64,000 nt of DNA from Bizionia paragorgiae (GTDB lineage: Bacteria > Bacteroidota > Bacteroidia > Flavobacteriales > Flavobacteriaceae): the NCBI RefSeq assembly GCF_900107625.1, contig NZ_FNQK01000002.1, positions 62,001 to 126,000 on the forward strand. Direction: 5' to 3'. Positions 35,642 through 44,063 of this stretch are shown piece after piece. Position numbers and translations under genes: made by a program. The notes under the pieces were generated by a model. That model saw only the letters and a list, made by a program, of their open reading frames with translations, made no database searches and was not told where the DNA came from. Position 1 is the stretch's first letter. Each line of letters begins with the position of its first letter.

Positions 35642-37660
35642 TTAATGGAAGTCCGCATCTAACGCTTTCAAAGCCTCTTTTAACTCGTGCATACTAAACT
35701 CGACAAACTCTAAATTCACATTCGGATTAGCACGTGTTTTGGTTTCCTTTATCGCCAGGTAAAGCTTATCCTTAGTCTTTTTAATTGCAATTAATATAAT
35801 AGCCTCATCTTCTGGAACCTGTCCAAAATCAAATATTTCTCCTTGCTTTTTCCCTGATAAAATAGAACTCATACTTTTAAAAACCATTTTCATTTGCGTC
35901 CCTTCAGCATCATTTAATTTAAATTTAAATTTCACCCGAGGTTTTTTAGAGCTAACAAATTTATCACTGTTTAACCAGCCCAAGGTTGACGTTGCAAAGG
36001 CATAACGCTCTATATCGCGATGGCTGACTTCTGAAAGCGCCCCTTTAACAACTGCCATGGAATCTATACGGGCTTCTAGGGTTGCGACAAATTTACTATC
36101 ACTTTTAACCACCACGCTACTGTCTGCAGGCACCGTTTTACCCGGAAAAACAATTTCAAGAGGCAAATAGAGATGCGTACTTACTAGTTTTCCGCGTTGT
36201 TTTCCAGGAATAAATTTAGGCAGTGCTTCTAAGACTCGAATGGCCTCTAAGCCCAATACTCTATTGGAAGCCCTTACCGATAGTTCTCCAATACGCCCTT
36301 GACTATCAATTTTAAAAAAACATCTCATCTTTTGTTTCCCTGTTAGCCCTAGACCGTCGGCAACAGAAAGATTATACTCCCTTTGAAACTGCGCTTCGAT
36401 AGCTCTAATTGTACAATCGCGACTCTCCTTTATAGGTTGATTTTCACATCCAGAAAAACGAGGTGGCTCATCCATAACTCTAAAGTCTACAACTACATGT
36501 TCTTCTATTATTTCCATTTGAGAGTTCACAATAGTTCTATTTACGGAATCCCCTTCTGTATTTTGTAGATTCCAGTTTATTCCGGTAGTATGCATCGTTC
36601 CGGAAAACAACTGCATGTTTTTCTTCCCCGATTTATTAAACACCACTTCCATAGTTTTTCCCGGCTTTAAAGTAAGTTGCTCCCCCTTTTTGTTAGCATC
36701 AATATATAGCATACCTCCCGTTTCTAAAAGCTCCCCATTAGAGGTTGTCGACAAATTAGCCAAAAGCATATCCGACAGTTTATAAAACTCTGTCACTTCT
36801 AAGCTCACCACTCCCCGTGCTAATCGGCCGGTTTTCGCCCCTATAAACGATTTTGCTGGGATGTTTAAAGAGGTTCCTTCTTTAAGGGTAATTGAAAAGT
36901 CCTTTTCGGTATTGAATTCTATAGTTTCCGGCAGTTTTTTAACGACCTTATAGAACGCTTTTAAACCATTTTCACTAGAATGCTTTTGGACATTATTAGC
37001 CTCTACATCATTTTTAACGGTTAGGCTATCTTTATTCTCAACTCGATTTCGAGCCGTAGTAACCGTTGGATACGACTCTATCTCTATTGAATTATTTAAA
37101 ATCGGCTCATGTATAATGATGGAGTCATTTCTAGGCTCCACTTGTTTATAAGCAGGATATTTCTGTTTAAATTCTCTTAATGTTAGTTTAGCAGAATAGG
37201 TTATAACAAGCCGTTCCTCATAATAAGGCACCTTAAAAAGCTTGGTTTTTTCTTGATTGCGAATGGCCGTATCTTTTTTAACCACCACAGTATATTTTTT
37301 TAGAACAGAATCGCGAGTCGAAAGGTGTTCCTTTTCTAAAGATTGCATCTTACTATTATCAGGTATCTGTGTTGGGATGGCGGTTTTATATACAACATAA
37401 AACAAGGCTAACACACTGAGTAAAAGTCCAAGTGAAACACCAAAATACCTCAACCATTTTCTGAGTAAATAACTTTTTTTTGCTGAATTAATTTCAGTTT
37501 TTAGACCTACTCTTTTTATGCCTTCTAATAGTATTAGTTGCTCTTGATACTGTTGGTAGAATTCAGGATCGCGTTTTAGTTTGTTTTCAAAAGCTAAGCG
37601 CTCAGATTCTGACAATGAGTTATTAATATAGGCGTCTATTAGATCTGTATGATTTTCCAT
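35642..37660 (-). CDS. Anti-sigma-like membrane protein with TonB-type C-terminal domain
   Basis: 672 residues. The N-terminal 60 residues (DLIDAYINNSLSESERLAFENKL) are of the cytoplasmic anti-sigma type without a zinc motif. One TM helix at about 71-92 (FGVSLGLLLSVLALFYVVY). The large periplasmic part has a ZU5-like segment (INIPAKSFIG-type, here LNIPAKSFIGAKTGRLARGVVSLEVTEF) and at about 405-500 a TonB C-terminal-like domain (MRCFFKIDSQGRIGEL, EALPKFIPGKQRGK, YLPLEIVF). It begins 12 bases after the ECF sigma gene, so it should control that factor. The presence of a TonB-like domain suggests signalling from an envelope partner. Confidence 0.8.
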   Translation of the reverse strand: MENHTDLIDAYINNSLSESERLAFENKLKRDPEFYQQYQEQLILLEGIKRVGLKTEINSAKKSYLLRKWLRYFGVSLGLLLSVLALFYVVYKTAIPTQIPDNSKMQSLEKEHLSTRDSVLKKYTVVVKKDTAIRNQEKTKLFKVPYYEERLVITYSAKLTLREFKQKYPAYKQVEPRNDSIIIHEPILNNSIEIESYPTVTTARNRVENKDSLTVKNDVEANNVQKHSSENGLKAFYKVVKKLPETIEFNTEKDFSITLKEGTSLNIPAKSFIGAKTGRLARGVVSLEVTEFYKLSDMLLANLSTTSNGELLETGGMLYIDANKKGEQLTLKPGKTMEVVFNKSGKKNMQLFSGTMHTTGINWNLQNTEGDSVNRTIVNSQMEIIEEHVVVDFRVMDEPPRFSGCENQPIKESRDCTIRAIEAQFQREYNLSVADGLGLTGKQKMRCFFKIDSQGRIGELSVRASNRVLGLEAIRVLEALPKFIPGKQRGKLVSTHLYLPLEIVFPGKTVPADSSVVVKSDSKFVATLEARIDSMAVVKGALSEVSHRDIERYAFATSTLGWLNSDKFVSSKKPRVKFKFKLNDAEGTQMKMVFKSMSSILSGKKQGEIFDFGQVPEDEAIILIAIKKTKDKLYLAIKETKTRANPNVNLEFVEFSMHELKEALKALDADFH

Positions 37661-37672
37661 AAGAGTTATAAA

Positions 37673-38215
37673 TTAAGATTGAACGGTATTAAAAGTAGTT
37701 CTGTAAATGTCTTTTGCTTTTTTTAAGCACTTATACTTCTGGTTTTTTGCGATTTTTTCACTTTTAAATTGCATCACCTCGGCAATGTCTTTAAACGACA
37801 TTTTTTGAAGGTAAAACCGTTGTAGTAAGTCTTGACACCGTTCTCCTAATTTCCGAAAAGCGTTTTCCGCAAAAAGGTATTTCTGTTCTTCTAAAACACT
37901 ATGAAACACAGACACTTGATCTGTATTAAAATCATGAAGCTCTTGTTTTGAAAATTGTTTCTGACTGTCCTTCCACACAAATCTAGAGACTGAATAGAGG
38001 TACGTATAAAATGAAGATGTTAATTTAAAATCTGATTTTTCAAGATTTCGATTGAGAATAATTAGAGATTCCTGAAACACATCGCTAGCATCGGCCTTGG
38101 TCCCACCTTTGGATAGGATTAATTTTTCAATCCGAGGATAGAGTTTATACAACTCTTTAAACGCTTTGCTACGCTGACCATTTTTAAAAAGCTGAACTAT
38201 TTTTTGATCGCTCAT
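37673..38215 (-). CDS. ECF-type RNA polymerase sigma factor
   Basis: 180 residues. Region 2 (IEKLILSKGGTKADASDVFQESLIILNRNLEK) recognises the -10 region, and region 4 (ERCQDLLQRFYLQKMSFKDIAEVMQFKSEKIAKNQKYKCLKK) has the helix-turn-helix. It belongs to the Bacteroidetes sigma-70 family paired with anti-sigma proteins; the downstream gene (12-base gap) is such a partner. Regulon unknown. Confidence 0.9.
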   Translation of the reverse strand: MSDQKIVQLFKNGQRSKAFKELYKLYPRIEKLILSKGGTKADASDVFQESLIILNRNLEKSDFKLTSSFYTYLYSVSRFVWKDSQKQFSKQELHDFNTDQVSVFHSVLEEQKYLFAENAFRKLGERCQDLLQRFYLQKMSFKDIAEVMQFKSEKIAKNQKYKCLKKAKDIYRTTFNTVQS

Positions 38216-38356
38216 AAAAGTATTTTACTTATTAATGGTCATTTTATGAAAAGGTCTCCCACTAAATTTAAAATAATTAATTTTAATGGCCCAAACAGGA
38301 TTTAAAATAAGGTCTTTATAATAGGTAAGAGCTTACTTTATAAGACATAAAAACAG

Positions 38357-39139
38357 TTACATTCCGCGTTCTTTTTGAATGTATTCGTATGCTTTTTGCA
38401 CCTCTTTAAATTTAGTTTCAGCACCTTTTTTATGCTCCTCTCCCAAATGCTCCACCTTATCCGGATGGTATTTTTTCACCATTTTTCTATAGGCGCGTTT
38501 TACCTCATCATTGGAAGCCGCTTTGGTAATTTCCAGAATTTTATAGGCATTATCGCTACTGTTATAAAACATGGCTTTAATACTATTATAATCTCTAGAA
38601 TTAATATTTAAATACCCAGCAATACTTGCAATTTGACGCTCTTCCTCGTCCACAACCATGCCATCGGACTTGGCGATATTAAATAAAAAGTGTAATAACT
38701 GTAAACGCGATGGGTGATCCATCATACGTTGGATTTGCAAAGAAACTTGTCTGGTGTTTATAGTTTGTTTATTAATTTCCTTAAACAATCTAAACGCTTT
38801 ATTAGCACGCTCTTTTCCATACATACTTACAAATTGTGAACGCACATACTCTAGTTCCTTAGGATCGGTTACGCCATCGGCTTTAATCACTACTGAAGCT
38901 AAAATAAGCAAGCTCACTTCAAAATCCCCCGAGTGCGTTTGCGGACGCTGTTGTTGGTTATATCCTCCCGTTCCGTATCTTGTTCTTCGTCCTGTAGACT
39001 CTCCTTCATTTAAAAACGATCCTAATTTTCCTGAAGAAAACGCATCACCAGCACTCCCTAATGCCAAGCCTATTATAGCTCCAATTGGGCCTCCTAAAGC
39101 CCAGCCTATGGTTGCACCTATCCACTTAAATCCACTCAT
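38357..39139 (-). CDS. TerB and DnaJ domain protein (DjlA-like co-chaperone)
   Basis: 260 residues. N-terminal glycine-zipper membrane segment (IGATIGWALGGPIGAIIGLALGSAGDAF), a linker rich in Gly/Gln/Arg, a TerB-like helical domain (about 75-185, VSLLILASVVIKADGVTDPKELEYVR), and a C-terminal J domain (195-260) with the HPD motif in KYHPDKVEHLG. J domains stimulate the DnaK ATPase. The build equals DjlA, with the J domain at the C-terminus and membrane anchor at the N-terminus. Single gene, next to the type VI cargo island. Confidence 0.92.
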   Translation of the reverse strand: MSGFKWIGATIGWALGGPIGAIIGLALGSAGDAFSSGKLGSFLNEGESTGRRTRYGTGGYNQQQRPQTHSGDFEVSLLILASVVIKADGVTDPKELEYVRSQFVSMYGKERANKAFRLFKEINKQTINTRQVSLQIQRMMDHPSRLQLLHFLFNIAKSDGMVVDEEERQIASIAGYLNINSRDYNSIKAMFYNSSDNAYKILEITKAASNDEVKRAYRKMVKKYHPDKVEHLGEEHKKGAETKFKEVQKAYEYIQKERGM

Positions 39140-39341
39140 TTTTTAATCTTAAAAGTTGAACGCCAAATATAGTAATTATAGTCAACCTCGGTAAGACTTC
39201 GCTTGTTTTATCTCGTTTAAGAGCTTCGAAATTAAAAGATAAACTAGTAATCATTCTATGTTTTAATACTGGTAAGGTACTTTTTAGTTTTTTGGGGTTA
39301 CCTCAACTCTTCTTGAAGCCGTGGTTACGTTATGAAGCACC

Positions 39342-39398
39342 TTAGCCCATTGGGCATACATGTATACTCCCGATGGTTCCTATTGGTTTTCCTGCCAT
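39342..39398 (-). pseudogene. Truncated PAAR-domain gene remnant
   Basis: An 18-codon reading frame, MAGKPIGTIGSIHVCPMG, then TAA. This is the conserved N-terminus of PAAR spike-tip proteins (the HVCPM motif just after the start), but the rest of the about 95-residue domain is missing and I see no continuation in any frame downstream. It begins 3 bases after the stop of the ORF before it. PAAR proteins sharpen the VgrG spike, which fits the VgrG gene upstream. It marks a deletion or recombination breakpoint. Confidence 0.6.
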
Positions 39399-39401
39399 AA
39401 T

Positions 39402-39896
39402 TTAATTGTTTAAAAGGGATACATCAAGTACTTCTATAGAACCTGTCGATTTTGAATTAAATGAACCTCTCGTAGTGATATGCCCTCCAAGATCTGTAGT
39501 ATAATAACTAGGTCTAGACCCAATTAATGTTTTTATTAAGATTTTACATTTTTTTTCATCTTTGATATAAAAAAAAGATAAATCATGAATTAAATTATCT
39601 CCATGTCGCAAATCGCAAAATTTTATAAATTCATTTAAATCTGAATCTAAAGAATAAGGGGCTTTTCTGAATTTAATTATTTTATATGGCACTAATAAAC
39701 CTTTGGTAGGATGAGAAAAATCTAAATTTATTCCATCTATTTTTTTCCCTGGTTCGATTAGCCAAAATGTAATACCCATTTCTTTATATCTAATGCTTGA
39801 AGATAATTGATCTAAAGTTAAAACAGGTTCCTTATCGAGTTCTCCAAAAATTTCTATTATTTTATCATAAGAATCCTATAAAAAAAGATTTTCCAT
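39402..39896 (-). pseudogene. Cargo-island ORF of unknown function with in-frame TAG near its start
   Basis: From ATG at 39896 the frame reads MENLFL, stop (TAG at 39876-39878), then continues open in the same frame through DSYDKIIEIFGELDKEP and on to SLLNN at 39402. So there is either a nonsense mutation in codon 7 of a 164-residue protein, or translation starts at the inner ATG at 39779 giving 125 residues (MGITFWLIEPGKKIDG...). The protein is AT-rich in codon use, has no signal peptide and no family that I recognise. Its place between VgrG and a PAAR remnant suggests a cargo, adaptor or immunity gene that has decayed. Confidence 0.5.
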
Positions 39897-40086
39897 TGTA
39901 TTTAAACTCACAGCGGTCTATTTCAAAACGGTATTCTTATTTAGCAAATGTAGCCGTCTTGTTCTTTTATAGTGCCTGTAGTGCTTATATTTGATGAAAA
40001 ATCACATGACATACAGATATAAAAGCAACTTAAATAAAAGACTCGCCTTACTATTTTAAATGTTCTATTTTTATATATCATACTAA

Positions 40087-41901
40087 CTACATGACATCTA
40101 TTTTCCCAGAAGCGCCTTGTACCGCTGTGATTTGTCCTTCTACACTGGTTTGTACACCTTTAAGTTTAGCTTCCGTTTTCCCTTCAACTGATACCCGTTG
40201 ACCTTTCAATTCTGCATCAGAAGTCGCTTCGATAGCCACAGCGCCATCACTATTAACCTCTATATCTCTAGAAGATTGTATAACCGTGTTGCCTGTAGAC
40301 AAAATGTTGGTATCAACTTCAGAAGCTGTTTCAATATTACCTTTAGCTTTTAATGTGATATTTTTTTCAGCAACCAAATGGATATTTTTAGCACCAATAT
40401 TTATAGTTTCAGAAGCATTGATAGTTAATGACTTTTTCTGAGTATCGAAGATTATAATGCTTCCATCATTATCATAAATCTCTATCTTCTCTTCGCCATC
40501 AGTATCATTTAACGCAATAGTATGTCCGCTCCTAGTTCTTATAGCCTTTATAGCATTTGCATCACTTTTAAAAGCGCCTGCTTTACCAGATCCATTATAC
40601 AAACTCCCTAACATATAAGGATGCTCTGCATTACCGCCTTCAAAACCAATTAAGACTTCTTCGTTAATTTCTGGTATAAAATGGAAGCCTTTTTCACTAC
40701 CAGCATGAGGGGTTACTATACGAATCCACGGCGTCATTTCACCCATTATTTTTTGCCAAGGGAATTGCACGCGAATCCTACCTAAGCCCTCGGGGTCGGC
40801 ATTTTCCATGACCACTGCTGTTTGACTTTCACTCCTAGGAAAAGCATTAATATTAGTGTTTGGATAAGCATCAAAATCCGCCGTAACTGCCTCAAAATTA
40901 TTTTCATAATCACCATTCTCACTATTGCTATGGATAATACTGGTTACCCGGTAACGCGCTCCATCTACAACGACAACATTCCCTAATTTAACTCCGGGAT
41001 TATCACTTACACCACTAAAAATAACCTGTCGTATTTCGACCGCCTTTTTTTGCAACTCTATACTGTTATCCAAACGTTTTTTAGCCGTTGAATCGTTGTA
41101 TAAACTATGCCATACTTGGCTTTGCTTATTATAAATAGTTTGAGATTTATTAGACACAAAACCACTGTAACCATTAACACTAGAACTTATGTCGGCAGCA
41201 TCTTTTTCATGGGTTTCGTTTAATAGGTAATCGTTTGCATAATATTTGTAATTATGAGACTGCGGGATTAAATCCAAATGGTATTCTTTAAGATCAAAAC
41301 CATAGCTAAGCTCTATTTCATTAGTTTCTGGATGTCCGAAAATAAGCTGGGCCCCATTGTAATAAAACCACTCACCATATTGCGCTGCCAAACGGCTTGC
41401 ATAATTATAAGCGCTCTCGTTGTGTTGTACCGAGTAATGCAGGGTAGACTTGTTATTAGGCTGAATTAACACCTCTAATTTAGACGCGTCATAATCCTTA
41501 AAAGTCTGTGTTATAATATCGGATAGAGTAACGTCGTTATAGGAGGCGTAGTGCGGACCATCGTCTGCAAGGTAAGTTGGACTTTGTGCTTTTATAACAA
41601 TTTTATCTCCAGAACTGGCCTCGTGACCTTTTATTGTTTTTACCTGGGTTACAATCCCTTTAAACTCTAGATTCTGATACCCGCTAAGAGTATCTACTGC
41701 CGTTGTTTGCACTGTAATTGTTTGTCCTAAAAAGTTTTTACTGGATTCTCCTAAGGCTCCAGAAATATCGTCTAACACATCCATTCGGCATATGAGCTCT
41801 AAACAATGGTGATTGTCTATAGACTGCTGCAACTCCAGGTGTTTATAGGAAGAAATTTCTGTACCGTCAATATAAATAGTTGTTTCACTCTGAAGCGCCA
41901 T
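40087..41901 (-). CDS. vgrG: Type VI secretion spike protein VgrG
   Basis: 604 residues. Residues 1-350 are the gp27/GpD-like barrel (ELICRMDVLDDISGAL; YASRLAAQYGEWFYYNGAQLIFG), about 355-440 the gp5 OB fold (VVMENADPEGLGRIRVQFPWQ, TPHAGSEKGFHFIPEINEEVLIGFEGGNAEHPYMLGSLYNG is the family signature region), and 450-604 a gp5-needle/DUF2345-like beta-helix with repeating GxxxIxxxAxxxIxxxA. No catalytic extension. It forms the puncturing tip of the contractile injection apparatus, on which a PAAR protein and effectors are loaded. No other T6SS core genes are in the window, so it is an orphan cargo cluster. Confidence 0.93.
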   Translation of the reverse strand: MALQSETTIYIDGTEISSYKHLELQQSIDNHHCLELICRMDVLDDISGALGESSKNFLGQTITVQTTAVDTLSGYQNLEFKGIVTQVKTIKGHEASSGDKIVIKAQSPTYLADDGPHYASYNDVTLSDIITQTFKDYDASKLEVLIQPNNKSTLHYSVQHNESAYNYASRLAAQYGEWFYYNGAQLIFGHPETNEIELSYGFDLKEYHLDLIPQSHNYKYYANDYLLNETHEKDAADISSSVNGYSGFVSNKSQTIYNKQSQVWHSLYNDSTAKKRLDNSIELQKKAVEIRQVIFSGVSDNPGVKLGNVVVVDGARYRVTSIIHSNSENGDYENNFEAVTADFDAYPNTNINAFPRSESQTAVVMENADPEGLGRIRVQFPWQKIMGEMTPWIRIVTPHAGSEKGFHFIPEINEEVLIGFEGGNAEHPYMLGSLYNGSGKAGAFKSDANAIKAIRTRSGHTIALNDTDGEEKIEIYDNDGSIIIFDTQKKSLTINASETINIGAKNIHLVAEKNITLKAKGNIETASEVDTNILSTGNTVIQSSRDIEVNSDGAVAIEATSDAELKGQRVSVEGKTEAKLKGVQTSVEGQITAVQGASGKIDVM

Positions 41902-41912
41902 AGTTTTAGGTT

Positions 41913-42317
41913 TTAAAATTCATCGTTTTTGTGATATTCTAAGGAATGAATATAAACCCATTCTTTATCTAATTCTTTATACCATGCTGTTAGCAAAGAA
42001 TCTGATTTGTTTTCCCAGGTTATTTCTTTAATTTCAATTTCTGATGCTATCTGATTAGCATCAAAAAAATTCCTGAGTTCTATTCTAAATTCGTTTAAAT
42101 TAACGCCCTCTAATTTAAATTCGGTAGCGTAATCTGGCTTACCATATTTAGTAACAGCCTCTTTTAGTGTTAATCCCTTTACATTCATTTTCTTGGTTTG
42201 AAGTGGTTGATTCATTGTTTTTTCGGCAGGGTCTAAAACATTTAACGCACCCTCAGTATTAGGTTTACAACCGAATGCTAAAAAGAAAATTAAAACATAT
42301 TTAAAATTACATTTCAT
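41913..42317 (-). CDS. Small lipoprotein, possible immunity protein
   Basis: 134-residue lipoprotein (signal peptide with FGC lipobox, Cys17). The mature part has two short blocks: GLTLKEAVTKYGKPDYATEFKLEGVNLNEFRIEL and ITWENKSDSLLTAWYKELDKEWVYIHSLEY, an SmpA-like alternation of helix and strand that is seen in small periplasmic lipoproteins. It sits between the leaderless metzincin-like gene (13-base gap) and vgrG (11-base gap) in one tight operon. A periplasmic lipoprotein next to a T6SS cargo is the usual position of an immunity protein, but nothing in its sequence proves that. Confidence 0.65.
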   Translation of the reverse strand: MKCNFKYVLIFFLAFGCKPNTEGALNVLDPAEKTMNQPLQTKKMNVKGLTLKEAVTKYGKPDYATEFKLEGVNLNEFRIELRNFFDANQIASEIEIKEITWENKSDSLLTAWYKELDKEWVYIHSLEYHKNDEF

Positions 42318-42330
42318 AATTATTATTGTT

Positions 42331-42990
42331 TTATAAAAGCTGATGTATACTAAAAACAGTATTAGGAATCATCTTATTTAGTTCTGTAATTATATAATCA
42401 ATATGTCGCCGTCTTAATGTATCGCCAATATTCATTCTACTTTGTAAATCAATATTAAAACTACTTGTAGTCTTATACTCGTCACTATGCATTCCTTTTA
42501 TATGCGAGGTGTTACCAATGGCGTGGCCAAATTCGTGAGAAATAGGATACTGCTTATACGCCTTTTTATTCTTAGTTCGCGTTACAACTTTTAGGTCTTC
42601 GGTATCTAAATTGATTAGCCTAGAAGTCCAATTTACCGAGCTCGTATTAAACTTTCCCGTTTCTATTTTTTTAACCTGAACTGTCCAATGTTCTGAGTTA
42701 AGCACCCATTTTATATCAAAATTCACTTGTAGTTCCTTCCGGTTATATTTTTTAGCTATATTAGAACTCCCTGATACTTTTAGGGTATAGCGATTACTCC
42801 AGCCGCTCCATAAAAGCTTATCTGCTTTATTATGAAATTCTTTTTTTTCCACATAACTCCATGCAGTCACTTTTGGAGAAGTTTTCCAATTATATTTCCA
42901 CTTTTGCTGAATAAACACAACACTGCTCCCTAGGTCTACCGTAATATCCATCCTATCCGTTTTAACAGCATATATTGGTGTGTTCGTCAT
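42331..42990 (-). CDS. Metzincin-like putative type VI effector
   Basis: 219 residues, no signal peptide or TM helix. The core has HEFGHAIGNTSH (residues 152-163), a complete metzincin zinc motif HExxHxxGxxH with catalytic Glu153, and a following Met-turn-like SRMNIG (184-189). The N-terminal half is beta-rich with many Trp/Lys. It is the first gene of a three-gene operon with a small lipoprotein and vgrG. A cytoplasmically made zinc peptidase without export signal beside vgrG fits an effector delivered by the spike into the periplasm of a rival, as VgrG2b of Pseudomonas carries a zincin domain. The effector role is inference. Confidence 0.7.
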   Translation of the reverse strand: MTNTPIYAVKTDRMDITVDLGSSVVFIQQKWKYNWKTSPKVTAWSYVEKKEFHNKADKLLWSGWSNRYTLKVSGSSNIAKKYNRKELQVNFDIKWVLNSEHWTVQVKKIETGKFNTSSVNWTSRLINLDTEDLKVVTRTKNKKAYKQYPISHEFGHAIGNTSHIKGMHSDEYKTTSSFNIDLQSRMNIGDTLRRRHIDYIITELNKMIPNTVFSIHQLL

Positions 42991-43533
42991 ATTTTTAGTT
43001 TACAATACTATCTTGGCAAAGCCGCTAGGTATTGACTTACACTTAGGACCTGTACTCTATTTTGTAATAAAAAATACTATGGGCTTAAAAATCCTAGGCA
43101 TACAAATCAATTTGGTAATTGTTACTATTTCGTGTTACCCTAAGTTACAGTAAAAAATTAATAAATAATCCCTTTTTAAAAGATTATAGACAATTAAAAT
43201 AAACATTAATCAATTAACACTCAATTGGTTTACTCTTTTTACCACTAAACTACTGGCTCTAACCACAGTTTGACAACTCAGTAGATTCACAAATAAATCC
43301 CCCATACCACCAAGGCAAAATCACTTGAATACAGGCTTATTTTTATTGGCGGACTCAAAAACCCACGCATTTTTGGTACTGTAACTTCATTTTTATTTCT
43401 AAAAAGGCCTTTATAAAGCGATAGGCTGACCTTATGACACCATAACTGTTATCTGAGCAGGGAATATCTTTTTTTGCATAGTTTTTGATTAACTTTGTAC
43501 TTATAGAATATTAATAGATAAAATTTAAAAGAT
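42991..43533. other. Intergenic region, 543 bases, upstream of the cargo island and bacilliredoxin
   Basis: No ORF with coding character, RNA gene or long repeat was recognised. The AT-rich right end holds the bacilliredoxin promoter element (43490-43497). The left half should hold the promoter of the divergent metzincin-vgrG operon, but no clear TAnnTTTG was found there. Confidence 0.5.
43490..43497 (+). promoter_or_regulatory. Bacilliredoxin gene promoter -7 element
   Basis: TAACTTTG matches TAnnTTTG, 36 bases before the ATG. The nearest TTTG upstream (43472-43475) is only 14 bases away, shorter than usual. Confidence 0.5.
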
Positions 43534-43944
43534 ATGTATCCAGCAGAATTAGTAAAACCAATGCGCGAGGACTTAACTAAGGTTGGTTTTCAAGAATTAC
43601 ACACAGCAAACGATGTTGATGCTGCTCTAGCAAAACAAGGAACAACTTTAGTGGTTGTTAACTCGGTTTGTGGTTGTGCAGCTGCAAATGCTAGACCAGG
43701 TGCTAGTATGAGTTTACAAAATGACAAACGTCCAGATCAATTAGTCACTGTTTTCGCAGGAGTAGATAAAGAAGCAACGGATAAGGCAAGAGAACATATG
43801 ATTCCTTTTCCTCCAAGTTCGCCATGTATCGCTTTGTTTAAAGACGGTGAATTAGTACACATGTTAGAGCGTCACCATATTGAAGGTCGCCCAGCAGAAA
43901 TAATTGCAGCAAATCTTATTGATGCTTACAACGAGAAATGCTAA
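43534..43944 (+). CDS. BrxA/BrxB-family bacilliredoxin
   Basis: 136 residues of the YphP/YqiW family. The redox site is the characteristic CGC in VVVNSVCGCAAANARPG; the second half has HMIPFPPSSPCIALFKDGELVHMLERHHIEGRPAE. In Firmicutes these proteins remove bacillithiol from oxidised proteins; many Bacteroidetes use the same thiol. Length is normal for the family. Single gene with its own promoter and terminator. Confidence 0.95.
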   Translation: MYPAELVKPMREDLTKVGFQELHTANDVDAALAKQGTTLVVVNSVCGCAAANARPGASMSLQNDKRPDQLVTVFAGVDKEATDKAREHMIPFPPSSPCIALFKDGELVHMLERHHIEGRPAEIIAANLIDAYNEKC

Positions 43945-43981
43945 GTTAATTTTAAATTAACAGCTTATATTTTAACAAAAA

Positions 43982-44009
43982 AAAACCACGATTTAGTCGT
44001 GGTTTTTTT
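43982..44009 (+). terminator. Terminator of the bacilliredoxin gene
   Basis: Stem AAAACCACGA / TCGTGGTTTT with a five-base loop and T-run, 38 bases after the stop. It argues against the start at 44010 for the next gene. Confidence 0.85.
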
Positions 44010-44063
44010 ATGCTTACTGTTGTTTTTATAGTTACTTTGTTTAATAAAAACAATATTCAAGTG

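Noticed and set aside
39286-39363. Short frame MYAQWAKVLHNVTTASRR... overlapping the PAAR remnant
   Set aside because: About 25 codons in another register of the PAAR frame, with no recognised similarity; probably chance.
40087-41901. VgrG as part of a prophage tail or extracellular contractile particle
   Set aside because: No tail, sheath or tube genes are adjacent and the neighbours look like T6SS cargo; still, the core apparatus is not in the window, so this is a preference and not proof.
44010-44063. Upstream start of the PlsC-like gene
   Set aside because: It lies directly on the bacilliredoxin terminator, and the ATG at 44064 begins a normal family N-terminus.
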